DNA of 64,000 nt from Taklimakanibacter sp021828105 (GTDB lineage: Bacteria > Pseudomonadota > Alphaproteobacteria > Rhizobiales > Aestuariivirgaceae), in contig JAKATG010000001.1 of assembly GCA_021828105.1 (NCBI GenBank), positions 248,001-312,000 on the forward strand, given 5' to 3'. Under the pieces are notes generated by a model. That model was not told where the DNA came from. It did no database searches and saw nothing but the letters and a program-made list of their open reading frames with translations. Below are positions 1-7,821 of the stretch, in pieces. Position 1 is the stretch's first letter, and each line of letters begins with the position of its first letter. Position numbers and translations under genes: made by a program.

Positions 1-1318
1 TGATGATGTCCTTGGAACGATCCTTGACCTCGACATAGCCGTCGGGATGGCGCACGCCGAGATCGCCGGTATGGAACCAGCCGTCGGCGAAAGCCTTGGC
101 GCTGGCCTCGGGATTCTTGAGATAGCCCATCATGACGGTGTTGCCGCGCAGCATGATCTCGCCCATCGCGATGCCGTCGGCAGGGCGGTCCTCGCCGGTC
201 TCGGGATCGACGACCCTGACCGCTTCCAGGGTGATGAAATTGACGCCCTGGCGCGCCGTGAGCCGGGCCCGCTCGGCGAGCGGAAGCGGGGTCCATTCCT
301 CATGCCAAGCGCAGACAAGTGCGGGACCGAAACTCTCGGTGAGGCCGTAGAGATGCTTGATGCGGAAACCGAGCTCCTCCATCCCCGCGATGACCGCGCT
401 GGGCGGTGCTGCACCGCCGGTCAGGACGTCCACCGGCCGCTCGAGCCGCCATTCCGGCGGCCGCTCGCCCTTGGCGATCATGTTGAGGATGACCGGCGCT
501 CCGCAAAAATGGGTGACGCCGTGTTCCTTGATGGCGGTGAAGATCGCACCCACTTCGACCTGCCGCAAGCAGACATGGGTACCGCCCACCGCCGTCACCG
601 CCCAGATGTAGCACCAGCCGTTGCAGTGGAACATCGGCAAGGTCCACAAATAGACGCTCGTCGAAGCGAGCCCGGCTTCGAGCGCATTGCCGAGCGCGTT
701 CAAATAGGCGCCGCGGTGATGGCAGACGACGCCCTTGGGATCGCCGGTCGTGCCCGAGGTGTAGCCGAGGCTGATCGGGGACCATTCGTCGGTGGGCGGT
801 GAAGGAAGGTGTTGGGGATCGCCGCCGGCCAGGAAGGCCTCGTAATCCTGGAACTCCGTCGCCTCGGCGTCCGGCTCGCTCATGACGACGACGGCAAGCC
901 GATGAGAGACTTGCGACAGGGCGTTGACCATGACGCTCAAATATTGACGGTCGACCAGGACGAGCTTCGCCTCGCCATGCGAAAGACAGAAGGCGATGCT
1001 CGGTGCATCGAGCCTGATATTGAGGCAATTGAGGACGGCGCCCGCCATCGGGACACCGAAATGAGCTTCGATCATGGCCGGCACGTTGGGTGCCAGGATG
1101 GCAACCGTGTCGCCCTTGCCGATGCCCCGCCTTGTCAGGGCCGAGGCCAGTCGGCGGGCGCGCTGGTGGAGTTCTCCATAGCTGTATCGCCGTGAACGAT
1201 CGATCACCGCGATCTTGTCGGGAAAGGCGAGCGCCGTCCGGTCGAGGAAGGAGACCGGCGACAAAGGCGTGTAATTGGCGGCGTTTCGCTCCAATCCCCG
1301 TTGGTAGATATCGTTCAC
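1..1318 (-). CDS. Acyl-CoA synthetase, AMP-binding family (C-terminus beyond window edge)
   Basis: Adenylate-forming enzyme that would activate a carboxylic acid to its acyl-AMP and then acyl-CoA in the cytoplasm. Reading leftward from a GTG at 1318, with a purine-rich ribosome site (gagaggggc) just upstream, the protein has the P-loop-like signature YTSGTTGDPKGV (about residue 185), the A8-type segment with GWFHTGDLG and the start of the C-terminal lid (VKDRSKDII), where the window ends. The N-terminus (NDIYQRGLERN..NYTPLSPVSFL) is that of the medium/long-chain acyl-CoA synthetase group that also contains the methylmercaptopropionate ligase DmdB. About 100 C-terminal residues are missing only because of the window edge. 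No neighbour hints at the substrate, so fatty acid specificity is an inference from family. Confidence 0.9.
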   Translation of the reverse strand, partial: MNDIYQRGLERNAANYTPLSPVSFLDRTALAFPDKIAVIDRSRRYSYGELHQRARRLASALTRRGIGKGDTVAILAPNVPAMIEAHFGVPMAGAVLNCLNIRLDAPSIAFCLSHGEAKLVLVDRQYLSVMVNALSQVSHRLAVVVMSEPDAEATEFQDYEAFLAGGDPQHLPSPPTDEWSPISLGYTSGTTGDPKGVVCHHRGAYLNALGNALEAGLASTSVYLWTLPMFHCNGWCYIWAVTAVGGTHVCLRQVEVGAIFTAIKEHGVTHFCGAPVILNMIAKGERPPEWRLERPVDVLTGGAAPPSAVIAGMEELGFRIKHLYGLTESFGPALVCAWHEEWTPLPLAERARLTARQGVNFITLEAVRVVDPETGEDRPADGIAMGEIMLRGNTVMMGYLKNPEASAKAFADGWFHTGDLGVRHPDGYVEVKDRSKDII

Positions 1319-1396
1319 TAGCCCCTCTCCCCTCGACAATGAGGGCAGCATAGGTCCTCAGCGAAACTCAGGCAAACCCGGCTCCGGCCAGACGCA

Positions 1397-1430
1397 AGAA
1401 AGCCCGACCAGTTGAGTAGTCGGGCTTTCT
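1397..1430. repeat. Perfect 12-bp inverted repeat (terminator-like hairpin)
   Basis: Arms agaaagcccgac (1397-1408) and gtcgggctttct (1419-1430) are perfectly complementary around a 10-base loop. It has the shape of a factor-independent terminator in either direction, yet no recognisable gene ends here: the acyl-CoA synthetase starts to its left and reads away, and the next gene to the right starts at 1615. It may end an unseen short transcript. The rest of 1319-1614 shows no other feature. Confidence 0.6.
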
Positions 1431-1614
1431 CTCGACGATTTCATCGCTTTCGCGACAACTTCGTCTGAAGGGACAAGTCGCAAATGCGCCGATGGTTCCG
1501 CCGATCAGCGCGGTTTTTTGCGCGGGGATTGAGTCCCTAAACCTTTCGCTAACCGCATTGCGCATTTGTATCAAATGCACGGAACCTTCCTGGCCCCCTG
1601 AGCGCTGGTGCGGC

Positions 1615-1806
1615 ATGAACCAGACAGCCAGCGAACTCAGAAAGGCGGCCGCAGCTGCCAGGGCTTTTGCCGACAGCGTCGGATCGCCGGAACTGAAGCG
1701 AAGCTTCAGGGGCATGGCGCGGCGCTGGGAAACCGAGGCCGATAAGCGCGAGACAGAGGAACTGCGGGTCGAGCGATCCAAGACGACGCTTTCGAGAAAG
1801 TACTGA
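1615..1806 (+). CDS. Small hypothetical protein, 63 aa
   Basis: A 63-residue protein beginning MNQTASELRKAAAAAR. It is rich in Ala, Arg and Glu and would be a single soluble amphipathic helix pair (a segment around SPELKRSFRGMARRWETEADK is strongly charged). There is no signal peptide or cysteine. It lies 57 bases before the DUF2171 gene and could share its transcript. Similar short helical proteins are common in Hyphomicrobiales, but I do not recognise a named family. The ATG at 1615 is chosen because the frame upstream is compositionally unlike coding sequence; no strong ribosome site is visible. Confidence 0.5.
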   Translation: MNQTASELRKAAAAARAFADSVGSPELKRSFRGMARRWETEADKRETEELRVERSKTTLSRKY

Positions 1807-1863
1807 GGCGCTGGAACCGCCCCGGCTTTCCTACCGTTGACGGGCACAACTATGGAGGTTCTC

Positions 1864-2094
1864 ATGGCCAATGTCGCGAATATCGTCGAGCATATGGAAG
1901 TCGTATCCTCGGACGGCAAGCATGTCGGTACCGTCGATCACATGGAAGGCGAAGACATGATCAAGCTCACCCGCGAGGATTCGGGCGACGGGCATCACCA
2001 TTTCATTCCGGTCGATTGGGTGAGCGACGTCGGCGACACCGTGCGTCTCGGCAAGAGCAGCAGCGAAGTCTTCTCGCAATGGGGGCATGAATAG
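1864..2094 (+). CDS. DUF2171 family protein
   Basis: A 76-residue protein (MANVANIVEHMEVVSSDG...) with the pattern of the DUF2171 family: an acidic, PRC-barrel-like small beta domain with conserved VVSSDGKHVGTVDH and HHHFIPVDWV segments. Members are frequent in alphaproteobacteria and Deinococcus and are often stress-associated, but no biochemical role is established. The start at 1864 is fixed by a GGAGG ribosome site at 1854-1858, five bases upstream. An 11-bp hairpin terminator follows at 2128, so this is the last gene of its transcript. Confidence 0.85.
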   Translation: MANVANIVEHMEVVSSDGKHVGTVDHMEGEDMIKLTREDSGDGHHHFIPVDWVSDVGDTVRLGKSSSEVFSQWGHE

Positions 2095-2127
2095 GCGAAA
2101 GACGGTTCACCGCAGCTGAGCCTCATC

Positions 2128-2154
2128 AAGGGCGCCTCCAAACGAGGCGCCCTT
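2128..2154 (+). terminator. Hairpin terminator after the DUF2171 gene
   Basis: Perfect 11-bp stem aagggcgcctc (2128-2138) / gaggcgccctt (2144-2154) with a five-base loop, 34 bases after the DUF2171 stop codon. The right arm ends in tt followed by acgtcatctt, a weak U-tract. Confidence 0.75.
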
Positions 2155-2276
2155 ACGTCATCTTAAATGAAAAATCGGTCATCAAGAGTTGCGACGGAAA
2201 TCCGCCGGCGATCCGTCATTCTTTCCGAGAGTGGCTAATTAAGCCTTCCCGAGGAAGGGCAATTGCGGAGAGAGAA

Positions 2277-2630
2277 ATGAAGAAGCTTTTGATGGCTCTT
2301 GTCGTGGCGGCGCCAGTGGCCTTTGGCCTCGGCGGAGTGAATGCGGCTGAAGCCAAGACGAATTTGAAATTCTATCTCGGCATGCCGCATTACGGCTACC
2401 AGGTCGGGCCCGACTACATGTACCGCAAAGGCTATGGCTGGTATCGTCCCGGCAAGCGTTTCAACCGGCTGAGCTGCGGCGAGGCGCGCCGGATCGTGCG
2501 TAATCGCGGCTATCACAACATCGAGGCGCGCAATTGCAGCGGCGGGACCTATGTGTTCCGCGCCGTGCGGAACAACCGGATCGCCATCGTCTATGTGAAT
2601 GCCCGCAGCGGCGCCGTCTGGCGCGGATGA
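2277..2630 (+). CDS. Small secreted protein of unknown function, 117 aa
   Basis: The protein starts MKKLLMALVVAAPVAFG, a clear Sec signal peptide, with likely cleavage near VNAAEA (about residue 26), so the mature form of about 90 residues is periplasmic or exported. The mature part is Tyr- and Arg-rich, with two cysteines (LSCGEARR and ARNCSGG, about residues 67 and 84) that could form one disulfide, and a RRIVRNRGYHNI motif. This layout is common in Rhizobiales secreted hypothetical proteins. A ribosome site (ggagaga) lies directly upstream of 2277 and a strong hairpin follows the stop. No function can be assigned. Confidence 0.8.
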   Translation: MKKLLMALVVAAPVAFGLGGVNAAEAKTNLKFYLGMPHYGYQVGPDYMYRKGYGWYRPGKRFNRLSCGEARRIVRNRGYHNIEARNCSGGTYVFRAVRNNRIAIVYVNARSGAVWRG

Positions 2631-2638
2631 CGTGCTCA

Positions 2639-2668
2639 GATGAGCTCGCCCGTATGGGCGGGCTCATC
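2639..2668. terminator. Bidirectional hairpin terminator between convergent genes
   Basis: Arms gatgagctcgccc (2639-2651) and gggcgggctcatc (2656-2668) form a 13-bp stem with one G-U pair and a gtat tetraloop. It lies 8 bases after the stop of the secreted protein and 13 bases beyond the end of the MarR gene on the other strand, so it can end both transcripts. Confidence 0.75.
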
Positions 2669-2681
2669 CTTTCAAGATGGA

Positions 2682-3224
2682 TCAAAAGCCGTAGCGTATA
2701 TGCTCGGCCCAATAATGCTCGAGGCGCTTGAGAGCGGAAACGAGGCGCTCGAGATCCTCCGCCGTAACGCCTTTCTCCTCGAGAACGGGCACATGGCCTT
2801 CATAGATGGCGGCGACCATGGATTTGATCTCATGGCCCTTCTCGGTGAGGCTCAGCCGGACGACCCGCTTATCCTGCACCGTGCGCTCGTAATGGAGAAA
2901 CCCGCCCTCGACGAGCTTGGCGATGGTGTAGCTCAGGTTGGAGCCGGTATAATATCCCCTGATCCTGAGCTCCGTCGCCGACAGCTTGCCGTCGCCGATG
3001 TTGTAGAGGAAGAGGGCCTGGGCGCTCGTCACCTCCTGCTCGCTGATCTGGCGGTCCAGTTCAAGCTTGATGAGCTCGAGGAGGCAGCGATGCAGGCGCT
3101 CCAGTTGCCCGAGCGCCCGGACGAAATGGTTCTTGAGGAGGGTTTTCTCGACGGTTGAATCGTCCCGCGACTCCTCTGCCGGCTGATCCTGGTTCTGGTT
3201 TTCGGGAGTCGGTTTTATTGCCAT
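2682..3224 (-). CDS. MarR-family transcriptional regulator (LdtR-like)
   Basis: A 180-residue winged-helix DNA-binding protein. After a charged, probably disordered N-terminus of about 30 residues comes the MarR fold, with LELIKLELDRQISEQEVTSAQ leading into the recognition helix region GYYTGSNLSYTIAKLVE (about residues 90-106) and the wing QDKRVVRLSLTEKG. The GYY.GSN.SY signature matches the rhizobial MarR subgroup that includes LdtR of Liberibacter and Sinorhizobium, known to control an L,D-transpeptidase and stress tolerance. Assignment to that subgroup is from memory of the motif. No target gene is adjacent; it is divergent from the cold-shock gene across 288 bases. Confidence 0.88.
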   Translation of the reverse strand: MAIKPTPENQNQDQPAEESRDDSTVEKTLLKNHFVRALGQLERLHRCLLELIKLELDRQISEQEVTSAQALFLYNIGDGKLSATELRIRGYYTGSNLSYTIAKLVEGGFLHYERTVQDKRVVRLSLTEKGHEIKSMVAAIYEGHVPVLEEKGVTAEDLERLVSALKRLEHYWAEHIRYGF

Positions 3225-3512
3225 GATCCGGCTGTACCGGCGACCGGATTAATCAAAAGCAAACAGAATTGCTAAAATTCGCTTTATCCCCAAGGAGATA
3301 CGCAAAAGGCTTGCAGTCGGCCGCTTCTTGGCCGACAACCGCGACACGGTCTGATTGTTGACAAATCGGGGCCAAAACCCCATCTAGTCCGCGTTCGATC
3401 TACGGCCTTGCTTGGCGTTTGACCCTTTCGGGCTCTTCTCAAGACATTGCGGTTCGAATACGGGGACAGGAGACAGTCCACCGGTTTGTTCACAACTCGA
3501 AAGGTTACCCAT

Positions 3513-3716
3513 ATGCCGACAGGCAAAGTTAAATGGTTCAATCCTCAGAAGGGCTTCGGCTTCATCCAACCGGATGACGGCTCGAAGGACGTGTTCGTCC
3601 ATATCAGCGCCGTCGAGCGCGCTGGTCTGTCGACCCTCAATGAGGCGCAGAAGGTCAGCTATGAGCTCGTCACCGAGCGCGGCAAGACGAGCGCCGGCCA
3701 CCTCAAGATGGTCTGA
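3513..3716 (+). CDS. Cold-shock protein, CspA family
   Basis: A 67-residue single cold-shock domain that binds single-stranded nucleic acid and acts as an RNA chaperone. Both RNA-binding motifs are intact: RNP1 KGFGFIQ (residues 13-19) and RNP2 VFVHIS (about 28-33), with the aromatic GKVKWFNP start. The ATG at 3513 is chosen because the protein then has the normal family length; in-frame upstream codons (from 3447) read as leader. The 288-base interval between this gene and the divergent MarR gene leaves room for the long structured 5' leader typical of cold-shock mRNAs. A textbook terminator follows at 3744. Confidence 0.93.
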   Translation: MPTGKVKWFNPQKGFGFIQPDDGSKDVFVHISAVERAGLSTLNEAQKVSYELVTERGKTSAGHLKMV

Positions 3717-3743
3717 GCTCGCAAACAGAATTGCGATTGTCCG

Positions 3744-3772
3744 AAGGCCGAAGCGAAAGCTTCGGCCTTTTT
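3744..3772 (+). terminator. Rho-independent terminator after the cold-shock gene
   Basis: Perfect 11-bp stem aaggccgaagc (3744-3754) / gcttcggcctt (3759-3769) closed by a GAAA tetraloop and followed by a short T run (3768-3772). It starts 27 bases after the stop codon. Confidence 0.9.
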
Positions 3773-4285
3773 GCGTTCCTGGAGGACAAGCGCGATCCAT
3801 CTCTTTGTTCGAACGGCGGTTTCTGCACCATCGGCGGCGAGTTATCCACAGAAGCCGCGCCGTCTGTGGACGGAGGAATTCGGCATATCGACTTTCAACG
3901 CGATCGGCGTGACACTCCTTCTCACGACGCCGATGTTGTGGTCCGGCTCGCTACCAGACCCTCCCAAGACATAGGCGCCGTCTCATGGCCGAGCTTGCCG
4001 CAAGGTTGAGAGCGGAACGCGACATGGGGCCGATGATGTCATGAACGGCGGCTCATCCGTTCGATGACCGGACGTGTGGATCGCAAGATGCGCGCAGTTC
4101 GCCGATCAGGCGGCTTTGGTTGAAAAACGCGGAGCTGTCGGGTCGCTTCAAAGTGGACCGCCGGAATTGGTCATCTTCGCGGTGATCTAAGACAGGCAGG
4201 AGCCAGCTTTGAACAGGGAGGCGTGGGCACCTCGGTGTTCCGCGCCTTCTTGTTATTTGTGGCGCCTTTGCCGATATATGAAGAC
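3773..4285. other. Long intergenic region with one perfect DnaA box
   Basis: I see no convincing gene here: the open frames are short, lack ribosome sites and have non-coding composition. One exact DnaA-box consensus TTATCCACA lies at 3842-3850, followed at about 3865 by an inverted partial match (tgtgga). No cluster of such boxes and no A/T-rich unwinding region is seen, so an origin is not supported. Confidence 0.4.
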
Positions 4286-4438
4286 ATGGCGCGCGAACGA
4301 AAACCCCCGAAGGATGTCGACAGCAAGCTGGACGAGGCGCTGGACGAAACTTTTCCGGCCAGCGATCCCGTAGCGGTCGGACGCAACGATCATCCCGGCA
4401 AGCCGGCCTCATCCCCACCGGACGACAAGGACGCATAA
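4286..4438 (+). CDS. Microprotein with DETFPASDP motif, 50 aa
   Basis: A 50-residue hydrophilic protein (MARERKPPKDVDSKLDEALDETF...) whose core LDEALDETFPASDPVAV belongs to a recurrent family of very short alphaproteobacterial proteins of unknown role. The acidic helix followed by FPASDP and a Pro/Asp-rich tail suggests a mostly disordered protein. ATG 4286 is preferred over the longer frame from 4223 because the motif-bearing family proteins start close to the acidic helix and because gaag at 4280-4283 can serve as a weak ribosome site. It converges on the diguanylate cyclase gene with only three bases between stops. Confidence 0.6.
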   Translation: MARERKPPKDVDSKLDEALDETFPASDPVAVGRNDHPGKPASSPPDDKDA

Positions 4439-4441
4439 TCG

Positions 4442-6559
4442 CTAATGTAACCGCAGCCAACTTTGGCTAGGCCGGTCGTCAACCAGCCGGTCGATCTGTG
4501 GCTGGCTCAACTGGCCGTAGATGCAGACACGGTTGCGGCCGGAGGCCTTGGCGGCATAGCAGGCCTTGTCGGCCTGATGCAGGATCTCGCTGAGTTCAGG
4601 CGACGCTGCCGTCACCATCGTGGCGCCGATGCTGGCGCCGATGCGGAAGACCTCCATCTCCCAGCGGAATTCCATGCGCGATATGGCGGCGATGATCCGC
4701 TCCGCGGTCGCTTCCGCTTCGCCGGGCTTGCAGTCGCGGATGAGGAGCGCAAACTCATCGCCGCCGAGGCGGGCCGGCACGTCCTTCTTGCTGCAGCTCA
4801 AGGCGATGATCTTCGCCGTTTCCTGGAGTAGGGCGTCGCCCGCCGCATGGCCGGCGCGGTCATTCACCTGCTTGAAATGGTCGAGATCGACGAAGCAGAG
4901 AGCGTGGCTGCGCTGCTCCTGGCGAGCCTGGCCGATGGCGTCGTTCAGCTGGGCGAGAAAGGCGGACCGGTTGGGCAGGCCCGTCAAGGCGTCATGAAGC
5001 GCCGAATGCGCGATCTTCTTCTGTCGCGCATGGGCTTCGGTGATGTCTCGGAAGACCAGCACGGAGCCGATCGAGGCCTGGGCCGAAATGCGCACCGGTG
5101 CCGCCGACATCTGGATGTCGGAAACGCCGCCGGTGCGGCTGACCAGGAACACGCCGCCGTCCTTCTGGCAGCATTCCGCGCTCTTGAGGCACTGCATCAC
5201 GGGATCGGCGGCGCGATCGCCGGTGGTTTCGTCGATGATGTGGAAGACGGCAGGGAGCGCCTGGCCGGCGGCCTCCGCCGACGACCAGCCGGTGAGCTTC
5301 TCGGCAACCGGGTTCATGAAAGTGATGCGCGCTTCGCCGTCCGTGCAGATCACCGCATCGGCGATCGAGGCGAGGGTGATACCGAGACGCTCCTTCTCCT
5401 CGAAGACTTTCTCGTTCAGCCGCTTCTGTTCGGTGATGTCCCAATTGGCGCCGACAACACGCGTGGCACGGCCTTCCGCGTCCTTGAAGATGCGGGCGAT
5501 GCTGTGAATATGACGGACCTCGCCATCCGGCCGGACGATGCGAAACTCGTCTTCATAGTGGTCGCGGTTCGCCTGCGCATCCGCCCAGATGGCCGCAACG
5601 CGCGGGCGATCCTGCGGATGAACGATTTGAATCCAGGACTCGAGTGTCGAGACATGATGAGTGTCGGTTCCATAGATCTCATGCAGGCGGTCGTCCCAAT
5701 GCGGCGTGCCCGAGATCAGATCATAATCCCAGACACCTATGCGCCCGGCGCTGATGGCGAGATCCAGCCGTTCATGCAGGCGTGAAATCTGCGTTTCGTA
5801 ACTCTTAATCGACGTGATGTCGGTATGAGTGCCGATGATCCGCGCCGCCTTGCCGTCCGGCATCCGCGCGATCGTCCGGCCGCGGCTCAGGATCCACACC
5901 CAGCTTCCGTTCTTGTGGCGCATGCGGAATTCACGCTCGATGCGATCGGTTTCGCCGCAGAGAACGTGGGCGGTGACGGCGAGGATCTTCTCGCGGTCGT
6001 CGGGATGGAGCAGATCGATCCAGGCCTGGCGCGTATTGGCGACCTCATCATCGCCATAGCCCAGCATGGATTTCCAGGTCGGCGAGAAATAGGTTTCGCC
6101 GCTCACCAGATTGTGGTCCCACACGCCTTGATGCGCGCTCTCCAGCGCGAAAGCCCAGCGTTCCTCGCTCTGGGCGAGCTTGCGCTCCGCCTCCTTCTTC
6201 GCGGTGATGTCGACGATTTGCGTGACGATGAGCGGCGGCTTGCCTTTGTTGCGCAAGGTCGAAGTGGCGCCCTGGACGTGGATGATCGTGCCATCCTTAT
6301 GGATGTAGCGGCGCTCGAAACGATAGCCATCGAGCGTGCCTTTCGCGATCTCGGCGAAGTTCCGGCGGATCTCGCTCACATCCTCCGCCACGATGAAATC
6401 TTCCAGGCGAAGCTCGAGCATTTCCTCGACGCTGCGGCCAAGCAGCCTCGCATAGGCGGAATTGGCATAGGAGATGCGGCCTTCGACCGTCAGCAGGACA
6501 ATGCCGATCAGCGTGTTGTCGAAAAGACTTCTGAGGAGCCGCTCGTCGGTTCCAGCCAT
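4442..6559 (-). CDS. Diguanylate cyclase with four PAS domains
   Basis: A 705-residue cytoplasmic protein predicted to make cyclic di-GMP from two GTP. Order: PAS 1 (about 8-125), PAS 2 (130-255, with a PAS_3-like SPTWKSMLGYG), PAS 3 (262-380), PAS 4 (385-510), then GGDEF (about 525-690) with DALTGLPNRSAF and the catalytic RLGGDEF. No EAL domain and no membrane segment is present, so sensing is intracellular, through a redox or small-molecule ligand on a PAS domain. The allosteric inhibition site is missing: where most cyclases have RxxD five residues before the active site, this one has SKKD. The ATG at 6559 has a good ribosome site (ggcggga). It stands alone between two intergenic regions. 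Confidence 0.93.
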   Translation of the reverse strand: MAGTDERLLRSLFDNTLIGIVLLTVEGRISYANSAYARLLGRSVEEMLELRLEDFIVAEDVSEIRRNFAEIAKGTLDGYRFERRYIHKDGTIIHVQGATSTLRNKGKPPLIVTQIVDITAKKEAERKLAQSEERWAFALESAHQGVWDHNLVSGETYFSPTWKSMLGYGDDEVANTRQAWIDLLHPDDREKILAVTAHVLCGETDRIEREFRMRHKNGSWVWILSRGRTIARMPDGKAARIIGTHTDITSIKSYETQISRLHERLDLAISAGRIGVWDYDLISGTPHWDDRLHEIYGTDTHHVSTLESWIQIVHPQDRPRVAAIWADAQANRDHYEDEFRIVRPDGEVRHIHSIARIFKDAEGRATRVVGANWDITEQKRLNEKVFEEKERLGITLASIADAVICTDGEARITFMNPVAEKLTGWSSAEAAGQALPAVFHIIDETTGDRAADPVMQCLKSAECCQKDGGVFLVSRTGGVSDIQMSAAPVRISAQASIGSVLVFRDITEAHARQKKIAHSALHDALTGLPNRSAFLAQLNDAIGQARQEQRSHALCFVDLDHFKQVNDRAGHAAGDALLQETAKIIALSCSKKDVPARLGGDEFALLIRDCKPGEAEATAERIIAAISRMEFRWEMEVFRIGASIGATMVTAASPELSEILHQADKACYAAKASGRNRVCIYGQLSQPQIDRLVDDRPSQSWLRLH

Positions 6560-6649
6560 CTATCCCGCCATGAAGGGAACACTGCCCCGATCCACTATCT
6601 TCGATAGAAATTAATAACCATCATCAGGTCGGTTTTCAATTTTAAATAA

Positions 6650-6680
6650 GGCCCGCAGCGGAGGGAGCGCGCTGCGGGCC
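6650..6680 (-). terminator. Terminator of the coiled-coil gene, in the 6560-6862 gap
   Basis: Arms ggcccgcagcg (6650-6660) and cgctgcgggcc (6670-6680) pair perfectly over 11 bp with a nine-base loop. On the minus strand the hairpin is followed by ttatttaaaatt, an U-rich tail, which fits termination of the gene ending at 6863. The rest of the 303-base gap 6560-6862 shows no gene; an A/T-rich stretch at about 6608-6650 is probably the diguanylate cyclase promoter region. Confidence 0.75.
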
Positions 6681-6862
6681 ATCGACAGGGGTGCCCAATG
6701 TTTGGGCAGGGGGAACTGGCCTTGGGGATGGCCAGCGTCAAGGGAACGCCTCAGAGCTGGAAAGGTTGCGCCGGCCATCTGCTGGCGCCACAAATTTTGT
6801 CACCGACGGAAAGGCCCTGCGGCAACCTCATATGACGTAACGTCATCGAGGATTAAGCCCGG

Positions 6863-7735
6863 TCAGCGTGTGATCGTTTTCTGCAGCGCCTTGATTCGCT
6901 GGGCGAGGGAAATGACATTGCCGGCAAAAGAGCGCGATTGTACCGAGCGCGCCGGCTTGGGTTCCGGGCGGATCTCGGCGGCGGGCGCGGCGGCGCCATT
7001 GACCGCCTCGGGGGCGGGCTCGTCCCTCATCATCGCCGGTTCGGCGGCGATGCCTGCTTCGGGTTCGACAACCGTTTCCGCCGTCGCCGCGGCAGCCTGA
7101 GGGCGCTCGTCGAAGCCGAGCTCGGCGAGCTTCGCCGGCCAGGCCTGATCGAGGGCGCGCATTTCGGCGGCGAGCTTCTGGCTCTCCTCGCCGGCTTCGG
7201 CGAGCCTGTCCTCGATCGGCTGAGTCTTGGCCTGAAGCTTCCAGATCCTGCTCTTGAGGGCGGCGATTTCGTCAGCCTGCTGATTGATTTCGCGGTCCTG
7301 CGCCTGCAGCCGCTCGAGCGTCGCCGATACCGAGTCGGTGCGCTGGCTGATCAGGCCCTCATAGGTCGCGACCTGCTCCTCGAGGCGGGCGATCTCGCCG
7401 CGCAGGCCTGCATCCACCTTGTCGCGCTGGGCGAGGTCCGCGGCGAGCATCTCGATGCGGTTGCGATGACGTGAGACCTCCGCGGCCTGCTCGGCGAGCT
7501 TGGCTTTCACCTCGCCCATCCGCACTTCGAGCTTGCGCGCCATCATGGCATTTTCCGCCCGCATGCTGTCGCGCTCGGTCTGGAGTTCGGAGACGGTGCC
7601 CGGCACCTTGCGCTGCATGCGCCTGGCCCCCAGCCTGACGCCGGAACGCCAGGCGGCGCGCCCCAGGAACAATGCGATCAGGCTCGCTACCGCGAAGCCC
7701 AGGCCGAACCACAAGATCGTCTCAAGCTGAGACAT
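6863..7735 (-). CDS. Membrane-anchored coiled-coil protein, unknown function
   Basis: A 290-residue protein with one N-terminal membrane helix (LETILWFGLGFAVASLIALFLG, about residues 4-24) and a basic stop-transfer RRMQRK, followed by a long predicted coiled coil (about 48-185: repeated E/R/L heptads such as LEVRMGEVKAKLAEQ) and an Ala/Pro/Glu-rich, disordered C-terminal tail (about 205-260). The most likely topology has the coiled coil in the cytoplasm. Proteins of this build are conserved near cell-envelope genes in Rhizobiales without an assigned role; scaffolding is only a guess. It runs in the same direction as eipA, 86 bases after eipA ends. Confidence 0.75.
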   Translation of the reverse strand: MSQLETILWFGLGFAVASLIALFLGRAAWRSGVRLGARRMQRKVPGTVSELQTERDSMRAENAMMARKLEVRMGEVKAKLAEQAAEVSRHRNRIEMLAADLAQRDKVDAGLRGEIARLEEQVATYEGLISQRTDSVSATLERLQAQDREINQQADEIAALKSRIWKLQAKTQPIEDRLAEAGEESQKLAAEMRALDQAWPAKLAELGFDERPQAAAATAETVVEPEAGIAAEPAMMRDEPAPEAVNGAAAPAAEIRPEPKPARSVQSRSFAGNVISLAQRIKALQKTITR

Positions 7736-7821
7736 GAATCCTCTGCACGCTGCCGCTCTTCCCGCCTAGCATAGCGTGTCGAATGTGGCGGTGCGACGGT
7801 TAAATCGACAGAGCAGGGGGA

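Noticed and set aside
3225..4285. Replication origin suggested by two DnaA-box-like words
   Set aside because: Only one exact box, no cluster, no AT-rich unwinding element, and no dnaA/parAB/hemE neighbours.
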